Source: an uncultured Eubacteriales bacterium (GTDB taxonomy: Bacteria > Bacillota > Clostridia > Christensenellales > QALW01). Taken from it: 64,000 nt of DNA. This document shows, one piece after another, positions 19,611-29,845 of this stretch (position 1 is its first letter; each line of letters begins with the position of its first letter). The notes under the pieces were generated by a model. It ran no database searches, was not told the DNA's origin, and saw only the letters and a program-made list of their open reading frames with translations. Position numbers and translations under genes: made by a program. Where the stretch lies: NCBI GenBank assembly GCA_900547955.1, contig URIR01000003.1, positions 1 to 64,000 on the forward strand, written 5' to 3'.

Positions 19611-20234
19611 ATGCCTAAAGTAGCTGTCTACAATCTCGAAGGCTCGCAGACGGGCGAGCTTACGTTGAGCGATGAGATATTCGCTTCAGATATAAATAAG
19701 GCGGTCATACATTCAGTTGTGCGCGCGCAGCTGGCCAATAAGCGCCAGGGCACAAAGAGCACCCTGACCCGCACCGAAGTCCGCGGCGGCGGCAAGAAGC
19801 CTTACCGCCAGAAGGGAACGGGCCGCGCCCGCCAGGGCTCTACGCGCGCTCCCCAGTTCACAAAGGGCGGCGTAGTTTTTGCGCCCAAGCCCCGTTCCTT
19901 CAGAATAAATGTTCCCAAGAAGGTTAAGCGCCTCGCGCTTAAGGGCGTGCTTACCGATAAGGTGGTAAACGATTCCTTTATAGTGGTTGAGGACCTGAAT
20001 CTGGCCGCTCCCAAGACTAAGGAGATGGTTAAGGTGCTGGCTAACCTCAAAATGGAGGGCAAGACCCTTATCGTGCTGAGCGCTCCCGACGAGACGGTTC
20101 AGCGCGCCGCCGGAAATCTTCCCACGGCCGCCGTTACATTGGTAAACACCCTCAACGTGGTGGATATGCTCAAGGCGGATAAGCTGCTCCTTACAAAGGA
20201 AGCGGTTGAGCGGATTGAGGAGGTGTACGCGTAA
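19611..20234 (+). CDS. rplD: 50S ribosomal protein L4
   Basis: L4 (207 residues) binds 23S rRNA; its extended loop ([20 protein letters not shown]) lines the exit tunnel and no macrolide-resistance-type change is obvious. In proteobacteria L4 also represses the S10 operon; whether it does so here is unknown. AAGGAGG lies before the ATG. Its stop codon overlaps the start of rplW (TAATG). Confidence 0.97.
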   Translation: MPKVAVYNLEGSQTGELTLSDEIFASDINKAVIHSVVRAQLANKRQGTKSTLTRTEVRGGGKKPYRQKGTGRARQGSTRAPQFTKGGVVFAPKPRSFRINVPKKVKRLALKGVLTDKVVNDSFIVVEDLNLAAPKTKEMVKVLANLKMEGKTLIVLSAPDETVQRAAGNLPTAAVTLVNTLNVVDMLKADKLLLTKEAVERIEEVYA

Positions 20235-20530
20235 TGAAATTTTACGAGGATATTATAAGAAAGCCGGTGCTTTCTGAAAAAACCTACGATATGATAGGGG
20301 ATAAGCGCTATGTTTTCATAGTGGACCGGCGCGCCAATAAGGTGGAGATTAAAAAAGCGGTGGAGAGCATTTTCGACGTGCAGGTAGAAAAGGTGAACAC
20401 CGTTACCACCACCGGCAAGATTAAGCGCATGGGCCGCTCGGAGGGCAGAACCCCCACCACCAAAAAGGCCTATGTAATTTTGAAAAAAGATTCCAAGCCC
20501 ATTGCGTTCTTTGAAGGCATGGCTGATTAA
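20234..20530 (+). CDS. rplW: 50S ribosomal protein L23
   Basis: L23 (98 residues) sits at the tunnel exit and docks trigger factor and SRP. The start region DIIRKPVLSEKTYDM and the central KVEIKKAVESIFDVQVEKVNT are family hallmarks. Its ATG shares a base with the rplD stop, so the two are translationally coupled. Confidence 0.97.
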   Translation: MKFYEDIIRKPVLSEKTYDMIGDKRYVFIVDRRANKVEIKKAVESIFDVQVEKVNTVTTTGKIKRMGRSEGRTPTTKKAYVILKKDSKPIAFFEGMAD

Positions 20531-20551
20531 AAGCAGAGGAGGAATAGCAAA

Positions 20552-21382
20552 ATGGCGATTAAGAAGTATAAGCCTACAAGCCCGGCCAGACGTTTTATGT
20601 CCGTCTCCGCTTTTGAGGAGATAACGGCCAAAAGCCCTGAAAGGTCTCTGCTGGGTAATATCAAGAAAAACGGCGGCCGCAATAACGCCGGCCGTATGAC
20701 CGTGCGCCATCAGGGCGGCGGCAACACCCGCAAGTACAGGATTATTGATTTCAAGCGCGCTAAGGACGGCATTCCCGCCCGCGTGGCCAGTATTGAATAT
20801 GATCCCAACCGTTCGGCCAACATCGCGCTGCTGGTCTATAGGGACGGCGAGAAAAGATATATTCTTGCGCCCTACGGCCTGAATGTCAACGATACGCTCT
20901 ATTCGGGTGCGGACGCTGATATCAAGGTGGGCAACGCGCTGCCCATATCGGCCATCCCTGTGGGTACCTTAATTCACAATATCGAGCTTACGCCTGGTAA
21001 AGGCGGCCAGCTTGTCCGCTCGGCAGGCAACGCCGCGCAGCTTATGGCTAAGGAGGGCGCTTACGCCCAGGTGCGCCTGCCCAGCGGCGAAGTGCGCATG
21101 ATATCCATGAACTGCCGCGCCACTATCGGCCAGGTAGGCAATCTGGATTATGAAAACGTTTCTATCGGCAAGGCGGGCCGCAAGCGCCATATGGGCGTCC
21201 GTCCTACCGTCCGCGGCGTGGTTATGAACCCGTGCGACCATCCTCACGGCGGCGGCGAAGGCAAGTCCCCCATAGGCCGGCCGGGTCCGGTTACCCCGTG
21301 GGGCAAGCCCACCTTGGGATACAAGACCCGCGCCAAGAAGAACAAGTCGGATAAATACATTATCAAGCGCCGTAACGGCTAA
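20552..21382 (+). CDS. rplB: 50S ribosomal protein L2
   Basis: L2 (276 residues) is needed for subunit association and peptidyl transfer. It begins [16 protein letters not shown] and carries the conserved [13 protein letters not shown] stretch, including the histidine implicated in the ribosome's active region, and ends in the [17 protein letters not shown] basic tail. Length is standard. AGGAGG precedes the start. Confidence 0.98.
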   Translation: MAIKKYKPTSPARRFMSVSAFEEITAKSPERSLLGNIKKNGGRNNAGRMTVRHQGGGNTRKYRIIDFKRAKDGIPARVASIEYDPNRSANIALLVYRDGEKRYILAPYGLNVNDTLYSGADADIKVGNALPISAIPVGTLIHNIELTPGKGGQLVRSAGNAAQLMAKEGAYAQVRLPSGEVRMISMNCRATIGQVGNLDYENVSIGKAGRKRHMGVRPTVRGVVMNPCDHPHGGGEGKSPIGRPGPVTPWGKPTLGYKTRAKKNKSDKYIIKRRNG

Positions 21383-21397
21383 GGAAGGAGTCTAAGC

Positions 21398-21676
21398 ATG
21401 AGCAGATCGGTTAAAAAAGGACCTTATGTAAACGAAAAGCTGCTGGCGAAGATTGTGGCCATGAATGAATCGGGCGAGAAAAAGGTTTTAAAGACCTGGA
21501 GCAGAGCTTCGACTATCTTCCCCGACATGGTGAGCCACACCATTGCCGTTCACGACGGCAGGAAGCATGTACCAGTATATATTACAGAGGATATGGTAGG
21601 ACATAAGCTGGGCGAATTCGCTCCGACCCGCACCTTCAGGGGGCATGCCGGTTCGGAGAAATCCTCAGGCAAGTAA
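21398..21676 (+). CDS. rpsS: 30S ribosomal protein S19
   Basis: S19 (92 residues) lies in the 30S head, next to S13. The start [16 protein letters not shown] and the end [18 protein letters not shown] are typical. It follows rplB by 15 bp with AAGGAAGGAG as ribosome binding site. Confidence 0.98.
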   Translation: MSRSVKKGPYVNEKLLAKIVAMNESGEKKVLKTWSRASTIFPDMVSHTIAVHDGRKHVPVYITEDMVGHKLGEFAPTRTFRGHAGSEKSSGK

Positions 21677-21691
21677 GGAGGAGCATTGAAA

Positions 21692-22078
21692 ATGGGAAAA
21701 AGATCGGCGCTCAAAAGAGCGCGCAATGAAGAAAAGCGCGAGCAGCGCGCGCATGCAACTGCAAAATATGTGCGCATCTCCTCCAGAAAGGTACGCATTG
21801 TAATCAATCTTATCAGAGGCAAAAAGGTGGACGAGGCTCTGGCCATTCTCCGCTTCACCCCCAAAAGCGCCTCCCCCGTTGTGGAAAAGCTGCTGAATTC
21901 GGCTATAGCCAACGCGGAGCACAATCTGGGCTTATCCAGGGACACATTATATGTGGCTGAAATCTTTGCCAACCAGGGCCCCAGCCTTAAGAGGTTCATG
22001 CCCAGGGCAAAGGGCAGCGCTTCTCCCATACTCAAGAGAACCAGCCATATTACCGTGATTCTGGACGAGATTAAGTAA
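21692..22078 (+). CDS. rplV: 50S ribosomal protein L22
   Basis: L22 (128 residues) lines the nascent-peptide tunnel. The conserved parts are [23 protein letters not shown] and the tunnel hairpin [16 protein letters not shown] take the ATG at 21692, eight bases after AAGGAGGAG; a TTG at 21686 is too close to the ribosome binding site. The N-terminal basic stretch ([19 protein letters not shown]) is longer than in many bacteria. Confidence 0.96.
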   Translation: MGKRSALKRARNEEKREQRAHATAKYVRISSRKVRIVINLIRGKKVDEALAILRFTPKSASPVVEKLLNSAIANAEHNLGLSRDTLYVAEIFANQGPSLKRFMPRAKGSASPILKRTSHITVILDEIK

Positions 22079-22091
22079 AGGAGGCATACAG

Positions 22092-22760
22092 ATGGGTCAG
22101 AAAGTTAATCCTCACGGCGCCAGGGTTGGCGTTATAAAGGGCTGGGACGCCCGTTGGTTTGCTGATAAAAAGGAATTTGCAAACTATATAGCGGAGGACG
22201 ACAGGCTCCGCAAGTATCTTAAGAAAAAGCTCTACAGCGTAGGCATATCCAAGATAGAGATTGAGCGCAAGGCCAATTCCACCACCGTTTATCTCTATAC
22301 CGCAAAGCCGGGCGCTTTAATAGGCAAGGGCGGCGCTGGAATAGAGGCGCTGCGCAAGGATATCTCCGCCTTTATCGGAAGGCCGGTAAACGTAAACGTT
22401 ATGGAGATAAAGAAGCCGGACATAGACGCGCAGCTTGTAGCCGAGAATATAGCGGCTCAGCTTGAAAAGCGCATAAGCTTCCGCCGCGCCATGAAGCAGG
22501 CCCTGCAGCGCGCTGTCAAGGGCGGGGCCAAGGGTATAAAAACTCAGGTTTCGGGCCGTTTGGGCGGAGCTGAAATTGCCCGCAGCGAGGGCTATCATGA
22601 GGGCAGCATTCCCCTTCAGACCCTGAGGGCGGATATAGAATACGGCTTTGCCGAGGCGCACACCACTTACGGGCGCATAGGCGTTAAGGTCTGGGTATAT
22701 AAGGGCGAAGTGCTCCCCCAGGTCAAGAAGGACGACAAAGCAGCGGAAGGGGGCAAATAA
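22092..22760 (+). CDS. rpsC: 30S ribosomal protein S3
   Basis: S3 (222 residues) forms part of the mRNA entry channel. The type II KH domain with [17 protein letters not shown] is at about 70-100, followed by the conserved [12 protein letters not shown] and [21 protein letters not shown]. It begins [22 protein letters not shown]. Standard length and place after rplV. Confidence 0.98.
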   Translation: MGQKVNPHGARVGVIKGWDARWFADKKEFANYIAEDDRLRKYLKKKLYSVGISKIEIERKANSTTVYLYTAKPGALIGKGGAGIEALRKDISAFIGRPVNVNVMEIKKPDIDAQLVAENIAAQLEKRISFRRAMKQALQRAVKGGAKGIKTQVSGRLGGAEIARSEGYHEGSIPLQTLRADIEYGFAEAHTTYGRIGVKVWVYKGEVLPQVKKDDKAAEGGK

Positions 22761-22763
22761 GTC

Positions 22764-23204
22764 ATGTTGATGCCTAAAAGAGTTAAGAGACGGCGCGTAT
22801 TCCGCGGGCGCATGAAGGGCAAGGCCCAGCGCGGCAATTTCATTGCCTACGGCGAATACGGCATAATGGCGCTGGAGCCCGCCTGGGTTACCAGCAACCA
22901 GATAGAAGCGGCCCGTATAGCTATGACCCGTTACGTCAAGCGTCAGGGCCAGGTATGGACCAAGATATTTCCCGATAAGCCGGTAACGGCTAAGCCGGCC
23001 GAGACCCGAATGGGAAGCGGTAAGGGCTCGCCCGAATACTGGGTGGCCGTGGTTAAGCCGGGCAGGGTGCTTTTTGAGATGGGAGGCATTCCCGAGGAGT
23101 CGGCGCGCGAGGCGCTGCGCCTGGCCGCTCATAAGCTGCCCCTGAAGGTTAAATTCGTAAAGAAATCAGATTTTGAAACGGAACAGGGTGGTGACGCAGA
23201 ATGA
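22764..23204 (+). CDS. rplP: 50S ribosomal protein L16
   Basis: L16 (146 residues) contacts A-site t[24 protein letters not shown] is the typical start, with the central [31 protein letters not shown]. The start lies 3 bp after the rpsC stop, and the last four bases overlap the start of rpmC (ATGA), so translation is coupled on both sides. Confidence 0.97.
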   Translation: MLMPKRVKRRRVFRGRMKGKAQRGNFIAYGEYGIMALEPAWVTSNQIEAARIAMTRYVKRQGQVWTKIFPDKPVTAKPAETRMGSGKGSPEYWVAVVKPGRVLFEMGGIPEESAREALRLAAHKLPLKVKFVKKSDFETEQGGDAE

Positions 23205-23413
23205 AATCAGAAAAAAAGGTAAGAAAGTTTTCCGACCTGACTGACGCCGAGCTTAACGATAAGCTCAAGGACCTTAAGAGCGAGCTGTTCAACCTGCGCT
23301 TCCAGAACGCCACCGGTCAGCTCCAGAATCCCATGCAGATAGGCCTTTGCAAGAAGGATATCGCCAGAGTAAAGACCTTGCTGCGCGAGCGCGAGCTGGC
23401 GCAGGCCGAGTAA
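23201..23413 (+). CDS. rpmC: 50S ribosomal protein L29
   Basis: L29 (70 residues) is a two-helix protein at the tunnel exit beside L23. The pattern [33 protein letters not shown] is characteristic. It overlaps rplP by four bases. Confidence 0.97.
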   Translation: MKSEKKVRKFSDLTDAELNDKLKDLKSELFNLRFQNATGQLQNPMQIGLCKKDIARVKTLLRERELAQAE

Positions 23414-23432
23414 GAAGGGAGGAGCTTAAAAA

Positions 23433-23693
23433 ATGGAAAACACGAGAAATTTCCGCAAGCAGAGAACGGGCGTAGTAGTGAGCGACAAAATGGATAAGAC
23501 CATAGTCGTGGCTATAAAGACCAAGGTAAAGCATCCGCTTTACGGCAAGACTGTTAACCGCACCACCCGCTTAAAGGCGCATGACGAGAAGAACGAATGC
23601 GGCATAGGGGATACCGTGCGCATAATGGAGACCAGGCCGTTGAGCAAGGAAAAAAGATGGAGACTGGTAGAAATAATCGAGAAGGCTAAATAA
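23433..23693 (+). CDS. rpsQ: 30S ribosomal protein S17
   Basis: S17 (86 residues) is an OB-fold primary 16S rRNA binder. The conserved parts are [19 protein letters not shown] and [28 protein letters not shown] precedes its ATG. Confidence 0.97.
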   Translation: MENTRNFRKQRTGVVVSDKMDKTIVVAIKTKVKHPLYGKTVNRTTRLKAHDEKNECGIGDTVRIMETRPLSKEKRWRLVEIIEKAK

Positions 23694-23719
23694 GCCGCTG
23701 CCGGAAGGAGGCAATAATT

Positions 23720-24088
23720 ATGATTCAACCTCAGACAAGATTGCAGGTTGCCGATAACACAGGCGCTAAGGAAATCATGTGCATCCGTGTGCTGGGCGGC
23801 TCGTTCAGGCGCCACGGCGGCATAGGAGACACCATAGTCGCATCTGTAAAGAGCGCCGCTCCGGGCGGCGTAGTCAAAAAGGGAGACGTGGTCAAGGCGG
23901 TTATAGTACGCACGACCAAGGCCAAGCGCCGCCCCGACGGGACGTACATCCGCTTTGACGATAACGCGGCCGTTATAATCAACGACCAGAAAATGCCCAG
24001 GGGCACCCGTATATTCGGGCCCATAGCCCGCGAGCTGCGCGAAAAGGACTATATGAAGATAATTTCGCTGGCTCCCGAAGTCTTATAA
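23720..24088 (+). CDS. rplN: 50S ribosomal protein L14
   Basis: L14 (122 residues) forms inter-subunit bridges and is the site where the silencing factor RsfS binds. [27 protein letters not shown] and the [14 protein letters not shown] end are typical. AAGGAGGC precedes the start. Confidence 0.98.
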   Translation: MIQPQTRLQVADNTGAKEIMCIRVLGGSFRRHGGIGDTIVASVKSAAPGGVVKKGDVVKAVIVRTTKAKRRPDGTYIRFDDNAAVIINDQKMPRGTRIFGPIARELREKDYMKIISLAPEVL

Positions 24089-24101
24089 GGAGGCGCCGAC
24101 G

Positions 24102-24464
24102 ATGAAGATTAAAAAGGGCGATAAAGTCAGGATAATCACCGGCAAGGACAAATACCGCGCCGATAATAAGGAAACCTACGAGCACGAGGTGCTTGCCTGC
24201 TATCCCAAGGAGAACCGCATACTGGTTAAGGATGTGAACGTGGTTACCCGTCACACCAAGCCCCGCAAGGCGGGCCAGGCGGGCGGCAGGATTAAAAAGG
24301 AAGCTCCCATAGACGCTTCAAACGCGATGGTTATATGCCCCAAGTGCGGACAGCCTACCCGAGTGGGCTACCGTGTTGAAAAGCAGGGGGATAAGGCCGT
24401 TAAGGTGCGCGTCTGCAAGAAAAAGGTGGACGGCGTTCCCTGCGGCGCGTCTCTGGATAAGTAA
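24102..24464 (+). CDS. rplX: 50S ribosomal protein L24 with zinc-ribbon-like cysteines
   Basis: L24 (120 residues) starts 50S assembly. The KOW region [16 protein letters not shown] is at the start. The C-terminal third differs from the common 103-residue Gram-positive form: [13 protein letters not shown] places Cys79 and Cys82, and Cys105 and Cys114 follow, so a zinc ribbon of the C+ type could form. Such forms are known in some clostridia. AAGGAGGC precedes the start. Confidence 0.96.
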   Translation: MKIKKGDKVRIITGKDKYRADNKETYEHEVLACYPKENRILVKDVNVVTRHTKPRKAGQAGGRIKKEAPIDASNAMVICPKCGQPTRVGYRVEKQGDKAVKVRVCKKKVDGVPCGASLDK

Positions 24465-24486
24465 GGAAAGGGAGGTAAAAATTCAA

Positions 24487-25026
24487 ATGGCAAGATTGAA
24501 GGATAAATATAAGTCCGAGATTGCCGGGGCCATGCAGCAGAAGTTCGGCTATAAGAACATAATGCAGATACCCAAGCTGGATAAAATAGTTATCAATATG
24601 GGTCTGGGCAACGTTAAGGACGATTCTAAGAAATTTGAAGCCGCCGTTTCCGAGCTTGCGCTTATAGCGGGCCAGAGGCCGTTAATAACCAAGTCCAAGA
24701 AGTCGGTTGCAAATTTCAAGGTGCGCCAGGGCATGAATATAGGCGCAAAGGTTACGCTGCGCGGCGACCGCATGTATGAATTTGCAGATAAGCTGGTTAA
24801 TATATGTATTCCCCGCATACGCGATTTCCACGGCGTTTCCCCCAAGGGCTTTGACGGCCGCGGCAATTACGCGCTGGGCATCAAGGAGCAGCTTATATTC
24901 CCCGAAATAGAATATGATAAGATTGACCAGGTAAGAGGCATGGATATAATCTTTGTCACCACGGCAGAGACGGACGAGGAAGCCAAGGAGCTGCTTCGCC
25001 TGATGGGCATGCCCTTCAGCGCTTAA
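24487..25026 (+). CDS. rplE: 50S ribosomal protein L5
   Basis: L5 (179 residues) binds 5S rRNA and contacts the P-site tRNA. The start is the ATG at 24487 ([16 protein letters not shown]) after AAAGGGAGG; a longer in-frame reading from within rplX is not needed. Conserved parts are [16 protein letters not shown] and [17 protein letters not shown]. Confidence 0.97.
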   Translation: MARLKDKYKSEIAGAMQQKFGYKNIMQIPKLDKIVINMGLGNVKDDSKKFEAAVSELALIAGQRPLITKSKKSVANFKVRQGMNIGAKVTLRGDRMYEFADKLVNICIPRIRDFHGVSPKGFDGRGNYALGIKEQLIFPEIEYDKIDQVRGMDIIFVTTAETDEEAKELLRLMGMPFSA

Positions 25027-25046
25027 GAGAGGGAGGATTTCAGAAA

Positions 25047-25232
25047 ATGGCTAAAAAAAGCATGATAAACAAGCAGCAGAGGACTCCCAAATACTCCACC
25101 AGGGCTTATACCCGCTGCCGGATATGCGGACGGCCTCACGCCGTGCTGCGCAAATACGGAATCTGCCGTATCTGCTTCAGGGAGCTGGCCTACCGCGGCC
25201 AGATACCCGGCGTGCGCAAGGCAAGCTGGTAA
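25047..25232 (+). CDS. rpsZ: 30S ribosomal protein S14, zinc (Z) type
   Basis: This 61-residue S14 is the short zinc-binding form with Cys24, Cys27, Cys40 and Cys43 ([20 protein letters not shown]). It sits in the head of the 30S subunit. GGGAGG precedes the ATG. The zinc-free paralogue is not in the window. Confidence 0.97.
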   Translation: MAKKSMINKQQRTPKYSTRAYTRCRICGRPHAVLRKYGICRICFRELAYRGQIPGVRKASW

Positions 25233-25265
25233 GAGCGTTAATGATTTGAGAGGAGGAAATCTAAA

Positions 25266-25664
25266 ATGGTTGTTACAGATCCTATCGCGGATATGCTCAC
25301 CAGAATCAGGAACGCTCTGGTAGCAAAGCACGAGACGGTGGACGTCCCCGCTTCCAATATGAAAAAGGCCGTTGCGCAGATTCTGCTCAGCGAGGGCTTT
25401 ATAAAGGGCGTTGAGGTTATAGAGGACGGCGTTCAGGGCACCCTGAAGCTGACCCTTAAATACGGCGCCGGCAAGGAACGGGTTATATCGGGCCTTAAGC
25501 GCATAAGCACCCCTGGCCTGAGAATATATGCAAGATGCGAAGAGCTCCCCAAGGTGCTGGGCGGAATGGGCATAGCCTTAATTTCCACCAGCAAGGGAGT
25601 AATGACGGACAGTCAAGCCCGTAAGCTGGGCGTAGGCGGCGAAGTGCTCGCTTATGTCTGGTAA
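25266..25664 (+). CDS. rpsH: 30S ribosomal protein S8
   Basis: S8 (132 residues) is a primary 16S rRNA binder and the spc-operon autoregulator in E. coli. [18 protein letters not shown] and the C-terminal [24 protein letters not shown] are hallmark sequences. GAGGAGG lies upstream. Confidence 0.98.
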   Translation: MVVTDPIADMLTRIRNALVAKHETVDVPASNMKKAVAQILLSEGFIKGVEVIEDGVQGTLKLTLKYGAGKERVISGLKRISTPGLRIYARCEELPKVLGGMGIALISTSKGVMTDSQARKLGVGGEVLAYVW

Positions 25665-25691
25665 CGGCGGAAAATGCGGAGGTAATTTATT

Positions 25692-26234
25692 ATGTCAAGA
25701 ATAGGTAAGCTCCCTGTAATTGTTCCCGCCGGGGTTACCGTAACGGTAGACTCAGAAAATAACGTCACCGTTAAGGGGCCCAAGGGCACTCTTACCGAGA
25801 GCATCAGCAAGGAAATAGAAATTAAGCAGGAGGACGGCCAGATTTTAGTGAGCCGCAAGGGCGATTCAAAGCTTCAGCGCTCCCTGCACGGCCTCTCCAG
25901 AACCCTCGTCAGCAATATGGTGACGGGCGTGACCAACGGCTATGAGAAGGCGCTTGAGATTCAGGGCGTAGGCTACCGCGCCGCTAAGCAGGGCAAGAAA
26001 CTGGTTCTGAACGTAGGGTATTCCCATCCTGTGGAGATTGAGGAGACCGCGGATATTTCAATAGACGTGCCCGCGCAGAACAAGATAGTTATTAAGGGCA
26101 TCAATAAGCAGAAGGTCGGACAGTTTGCGGCCGATGTGCGCAATGTGCGCAAGCCCGAGGTATATCATGGCAAGGGTATCCGCTATGAGGGCGAATATGT
26201 CCCGCTCAAAGAGGGAAAGACGGGTAAGAAGTAA
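25692..26234 (+). CDS. rplF: 50S ribosomal protein L6
   Basis: L6 (180 residues) has two copies of one fold and lies near the factor-binding site. [17 protein letters not shown] begins it and [15 protein letters not shown] ends the second domain. It follows rpsH by 27 bp; GGAGG is present. Confidence 0.98.
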   Translation: MSRIGKLPVIVPAGVTVTVDSENNVTVKGPKGTLTESISKEIEIKQEDGQILVSRKGDSKLQRSLHGLSRTLVSNMVTGVTNGYEKALEIQGVGYRAAKQGKKLVLNVGYSHPVEIEETADISIDVPAQNKIVIKGINKQKVGQFAADVRNVRKPEVYHGKGIRYEGEYVPLKEGKTGKK

Positions 26235-26252
26235 GAAAGGAGAGGCAATAGG

Positions 26253-26621
26253 ATGATTAAGAAGAAGGACAAGAATCTTGACCGCCTTGCGCGTCATGCG
26301 CGCGTGCGCAAAAAGATTTCGGGTACGGCCGAGAGGCCCAGGCTGAACGTTTACCGCAGCCTCAATCATATCTATACTCAGGTAATAGACGACGCCGCCG
26401 GAAATACTCTTGCCGCCGCCTCCACCGTTGAGAAGGAGATAGCTTCTCAGGTACAGGATATGACTAAGACTGAGGCCGCGAAGCTTATAGGAAAGATTAT
26501 CGCCCAGCGCGCCCAGGAAAAGGGCATCAAGCAGGTTGTTTTTGACAGAGGGGGCTACCTCTATACCGGCCGTGTCGCCGCGGTGGCTGAAAGCGCGCGC
26601 GAAGCGGGCCTGGAGTTCTAA
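26253..26621 (+). CDS. rplR: 50S ribosomal protein L18
   Basis: L18 (122 residues) binds 5S rRNA with L5. The family pattern [23 protein letters not shown] and [26 protein letters not shown] is clear. It is 18 bp after rplF with AAAGGAGAGG. Confidence 0.97.
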   Translation: MIKKKDKNLDRLARHARVRKKISGTAERPRLNVYRSLNHIYTQVIDDAAGNTLAAASTVEKEIASQVQDMTKTEAAKLIGKIIAQRAQEKGIKQVVFDRGGYLYTGRVAAVAESAREAGLEF

Positions 26622-26639
26622 AAGGAGGATTTTATAAAA

Positions 26640-27143
26640 ATGCAGAATAAGATTGACCCCAAAACGCTTGATTTAAAGGAAAAGCTGGTTTGCATCAACC
26701 GCGTCGCCAAGACGGTTAAGGGCGGCCGCAACATGCGCATGGCCGCGCTGGTGGTAGTAGGCGACGGCAACGGCTATGTAGGCGTGGGCAGCGGTAAGGC
26801 TTTGGAAGTGCCCGAGGCCATACGCAAGGCGACTGAGGACGCCAAGAAAAACCTTATAAAGGTTCCGGTTGTGGGCACCACCATTCCTCACGAAACCATA
26901 GGCAAATTCGGACGGGGCGAAGTGCTGCTTATGCCCGCTCCTGAAGGTACTGGAGTTATTTCGGGCGGAAGCGTGCGCGCGGTGCTCGAATTGGCCGGAG
27001 TAAGGGATATCCGTACTAAGTGCCTGGGCTCCAATAACCCGGCCAACTGCATAAAGGCGACTTTGGCGGGGCTGGCCTCGCTTAAGACGGCTGAGGAATA
27101 TGCCCGGCTGCGCGGCAAGACCACCGAAGAAATACTTGGCTGA
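26640..27143 (+). CDS. rpsE: 30S ribosomal protein S5
   Basis: S5 (167 residues) shapes the mRNA channel and decoding fidelity. The N-terminal double-stranded RNA-binding domain ([21 protein letters not shown]) and the C-terminal domain ([28 protein letters not shown]) are intact. Downstream the cluster is interrupted by a 519-bp spacer before rpmD, an unusual gap at this place. Confidence 0.98.
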   Translation: MQNKIDPKTLDLKEKLVCINRVAKTVKGGRNMRMAALVVVGDGNGYVGVGSGKALEVPEAIRKATEDAKKNLIKVPVVGTTIPHETIGKFGRGEVLLMPAPEGTGVISGGSVRAVLELAGVRDIRTKCLGSNNPANCIKATLAGLASLKTAEEYARLRGKTTEEILG

Positions 27144-27242
27144 GAAGCAAAAGAATTTTTTCGGGGATGATGTCCGGCCGCATTCAGGGACGGATATAAA
27201 TTAGGCGCAGGGGCGCGTTAGCGCGTGTTTATGGGCGTTCAG

Positions 27243-27410
27243 GTATGCAGGCGGAATGCGGACATGCGAGTATGCGGGCGCTCGAGTATACAGGCAGATA
27301 TGCGGACATGAAGGCGGTTCGGGCGTTCGGGTATACAGGCAGGCATGCGGACATGCGAGTATGCGGGCGCTCGAGTATGCAGGCAGGTATGCGGACATGC
27401 GGGCGTTCGG
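27243..27410. repeat. Minisatellite between rpsE and rpmD
   Basis: About four degenerate units of 36-45 bp follow one another, starting near 27243, 27286, 27331 and 27375. Each opens with GTAT(G/A)CAGGC and contains ATGCGGACATG and GGGCG(C/T)TCG. The rest of the 27144-27662 gap shows no gene. The tract separates two genes of the spc operon that are normally a few bases apart. Confidence 0.75.
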
Positions 27411-27662
27411 ATATGCGAACGCGGATTAGCCGCGGGCCGGGCATAGCGGCGCGAGCTGGCTTTGACCTCTCTTAACGCTAAGATTGCCTGTGGGCCGCGG
27501 AATACCAGCGTCAGGAGGCTGGCAGAATTTTAGACGCCCGGCGGAGCTTTATACGATAAATTATAAAGCGCGGATTATGCGCCTGTATTTGAAACCGTGC
27601 CGGCTGCGGGCCGCCGCGGGCAAAGCGCGGATGCTACTTTCAATAAGGAAAGGTATGATTAT

Positions 27663-27845
27663 ATGAAACTGAAGGTTACCCTTTTAAAGAGCACTATAGG
27701 ATGCAAGCCCGATCAGATAGCCACAGTAAAGGCTCTGGGGCTGAAGAAGATTCGCTCCACAGTTGTTAAGGAGGACAATCCGGCTATGCGCGGAATGGTC
27801 TTTAAGGTTAAGCATCTTGTGGGCGTGGAGGAAATAGAGGATTAA
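27663..27845 (+). CDS. rpmD: 50S ribosomal protein L30
   Basis: L30 (60 residues) starts at the ATG at 27663 ([18 protein letters not shown]) after AAGGAAAGG; upstream in-frame codons belong to the spacer. [32 protein letters not shown] is the conserved core. The gene is displaced from rpsE by a minisatellite-bearing spacer. Confidence 0.96.
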   Translation: MKLKVTLLKSTIGCKPDQIATVKALGLKKIRSTVVKEDNPAMRGMVFKVKHLVGVEEIED

Positions 27846-27905
27846 ATTTCAGAATCCTCCTAAAAATCTAGGCCCGTAAGGGCGGACAGAAAGGTATGAG
27901 ATGAA

Positions 27906-28352
27906 ATGAAGCTTCACGAGTTACAGCCGGCACCCGGCTCAGTTAAGGCTCCCAAGCGTCTGGGCCGCGGCGTAGGCTCCGGCCTGGGCAAGACCTCGGG
28001 CAAAGGCCATAAGGGACAGAACGCCCGCAGCGGCGGCGGAGTGCGCCCCGGCTTTGAGGGCGGGCAGCATCCGCTGATACGCCGTATCCCCAAGCGCGGC
28101 TTTAACAATAACTTCAGGAAGGTTTACACCCAGATAAACGTAAGCGCCCTGGAGGGATTTGACAACGGCGCGACCATTACCCCCGAGGTGCTGGTTTCGG
28201 CAGGCATAGTACGGAAAGTAGAAAAAGATGGCATAAAAATCCTTGGCAACGGCGAGCTTACTAAGAGCCTCACGGTCAAGGCTGCTGGCTTTACCTCCAC
28301 AGCCCAAGCAAAAATAGAGGCTAACGGAGGAAAGGCAGAGGTGATTGAATAA
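27906..28352 (+). CDS. rplO: 50S ribosomal protein L15
   Basis: L15 (148 residues) is a late 50S assembly protein with an extended glycine-rich N-terminal part ([20 protein letters not shown] and [18 protein letters not shown]). The stop overlaps the secY start codon (TAATG), which couples their translation. Confidence 0.97.
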   Translation: MKLHELQPAPGSVKAPKRLGRGVGSGLGKTSGKGHKGQNARSGGGVRPGFEGGQHPLIRRIPKRGFNNNFRKVYTQINVSALEGFDNGATITPEVLVSAGIVRKVEKDGIKILGNGELTKSLTVKAAGFTSTAQAKIEANGGKAEVIE

Positions 28353-29665
28353 TGTTTGAGGTACTCAGGAACGCATGGCGGGTTAAGGATTTGCGCAGGA
28401 AGCTGCTTTATACCATAATGATGCTCCTGCTCTTCAGACTCTGCACCTATATTCCCACGCCCTTTATAGACCAGTCGGTTATAAAGGAGGCTGTGGGCGC
28501 CAATTCCGGCTGGGGCGTTATAGATATAATTACGGGCGGCTCCCTTTCGGGCTATACCTTTATGGCCATGGGCATTACTCCCTATATCAACGCCTCCATT
28601 ATCCTTCAGCTGCTGACGGTGGTTATTCCCCGCTTAGAGCAGCTTTCTAAAGAAGGCCCTGAGGGACGTAAAAAAATTACGCAGTACACCCGCTATCTGG
28701 GCATCGCCCTGGCGTTTGTGCAGGCGGTGGGCATATGCATGTCCTTTGGTTCAAGCGCGATTGTCTCTACCTTTAGGGACAATCTGTTCCTGGTTTATGT
28801 GATAATCGGCCTTACCCTGACGGCAGGCTCGGCTCTGGCCATATGGATGGGCGAGCGCATAACTGAAAACGGCATAGGCAACGGCATATCCATGCTTATA
28901 TTCATAGGCATTATCGCCCGCCTGCCCTCGACGGTTATAGCGTATGTTCAGCAGGCGGCCGAGCAGGCGCGCGGCGGCAACGCCGCTCTTTGGTGGATAC
29001 TGCCCTTCATAGTTCTGGGCGTGGCCGCGCTGGTGGTTATCATAGTGCGCGTGGATTTAGGAGAGCGCAGGATACCCGTTCAATATGCAAAGCGCATTTC
29101 GGGCCGCAAGGTATACGGCGGACAGAGCACCTACATACCCATGAAGCCCAACGGCGCCGGCGTGCTGCCTTTGATTTTCGCCATGAGCTTTTTGGCTTTC
29201 CCCAACATAATTATAAAGATGTTCTGGCCCCATGTGGTGTGGTATGACAACTGGCTGGGCGCGGGCACCCCGCTTTACGCCGTACTGAGCGTAGTACTGG
29301 TGCTGTTCTTCGCCTATTTCTACGCTTCCATATCCTTTAATCCGGAGGATACGGCCAACGACATACAGAAGTACGGCGGATTTATCCAGGGCATACGTCC
29401 GGGCAAGCCGACCAGCGATTATTTAAAGAAGATAAACCGCAGGCTTACTCTCTTTGCAGGCTTGTTCCTTGCGGGAATAGCCGTGCTGCCCATGATAATA
29501 AGCGCGTGCCTGGGCCGCATGGAGAACAGCGCGCCTATACTTAACCTGGCGCTGACCTTCTCCTCAACCGGCTTATTGATACTTACCAGCGTTTCCATTG
29601 AGGTAACCAAGCAGCTTGAGGCGCAGCTTGTAATGAATCACTACAAGGGATTTTTGGATAAATAA
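28352..29665 (+). CDS. secY: Protein translocase subunit SecY
   Basis: SecY (437 residues) is the channel of the Sec translocon. About ten membrane segments are visible, with a plug and first-loop region typical of the family, GITPYINASIILQLLTV in TM2, and the cytoplasmic loop GERRIPVQYAKRISGRKVYGGQ that interacts with SecA and the ribosome. It is coupled to rplO by overlap. Confidence 0.98.
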   Translation: MFEVLRNAWRVKDLRRKLLYTIMMLLLFRLCTYIPTPFIDQSVIKEAVGANSGWGVIDIITGGSLSGYTFMAMGITPYINASIILQLLTVVIPRLEQLSKEGPEGRKKITQYTRYLGIALAFVQAVGICMSFGSSAIVSTFRDNLFLVYVIIGLTLTAGSALAIWMGERITENGIGNGISMLIFIGIIARLPSTVIAYVQQAAEQARGGNAALWWILPFIVLGVAALVVIIVRVDLGERRIPVQYAKRISGRKVYGGQSTYIPMKPNGAGVLPLIFAMSFLAFPNIIIKMFWPHVVWYDNWLGAGTPLYAVLSVVLVLFFAYFYASISFNPEDTANDIQKYGGFIQGIRPGKPTSDYLKKINRRLTLFAGLFLAGIAVLPMIISACLGRMENSAPILNLALTFSSTGLLILTSVSIEVTKQLEAQLVMNHYKGFLDK

Positions 29666-29845
29666 CAGTATTTTTGCTCGAAGAGGGCGCGCATATCCGT
29701 GCGATTTGCCCTCTGCGGGCTTAGACTGTCTATTGGCGCTGTCCCGGCCCATTGCGACGCTGCTGTTTTTTAAAAAGTCATTCTGCCCGCAGGCGGAAAT
29801 GGCTGCTTATGAGGGCCGAATTTAGCAATAACGAAAGGAACGCCT

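Noticed and set aside
27243..27410. CRISPR array
   Set aside because: Units are degenerate, vary in length and have no unique spacers between constant repeats; no cas gene is near.
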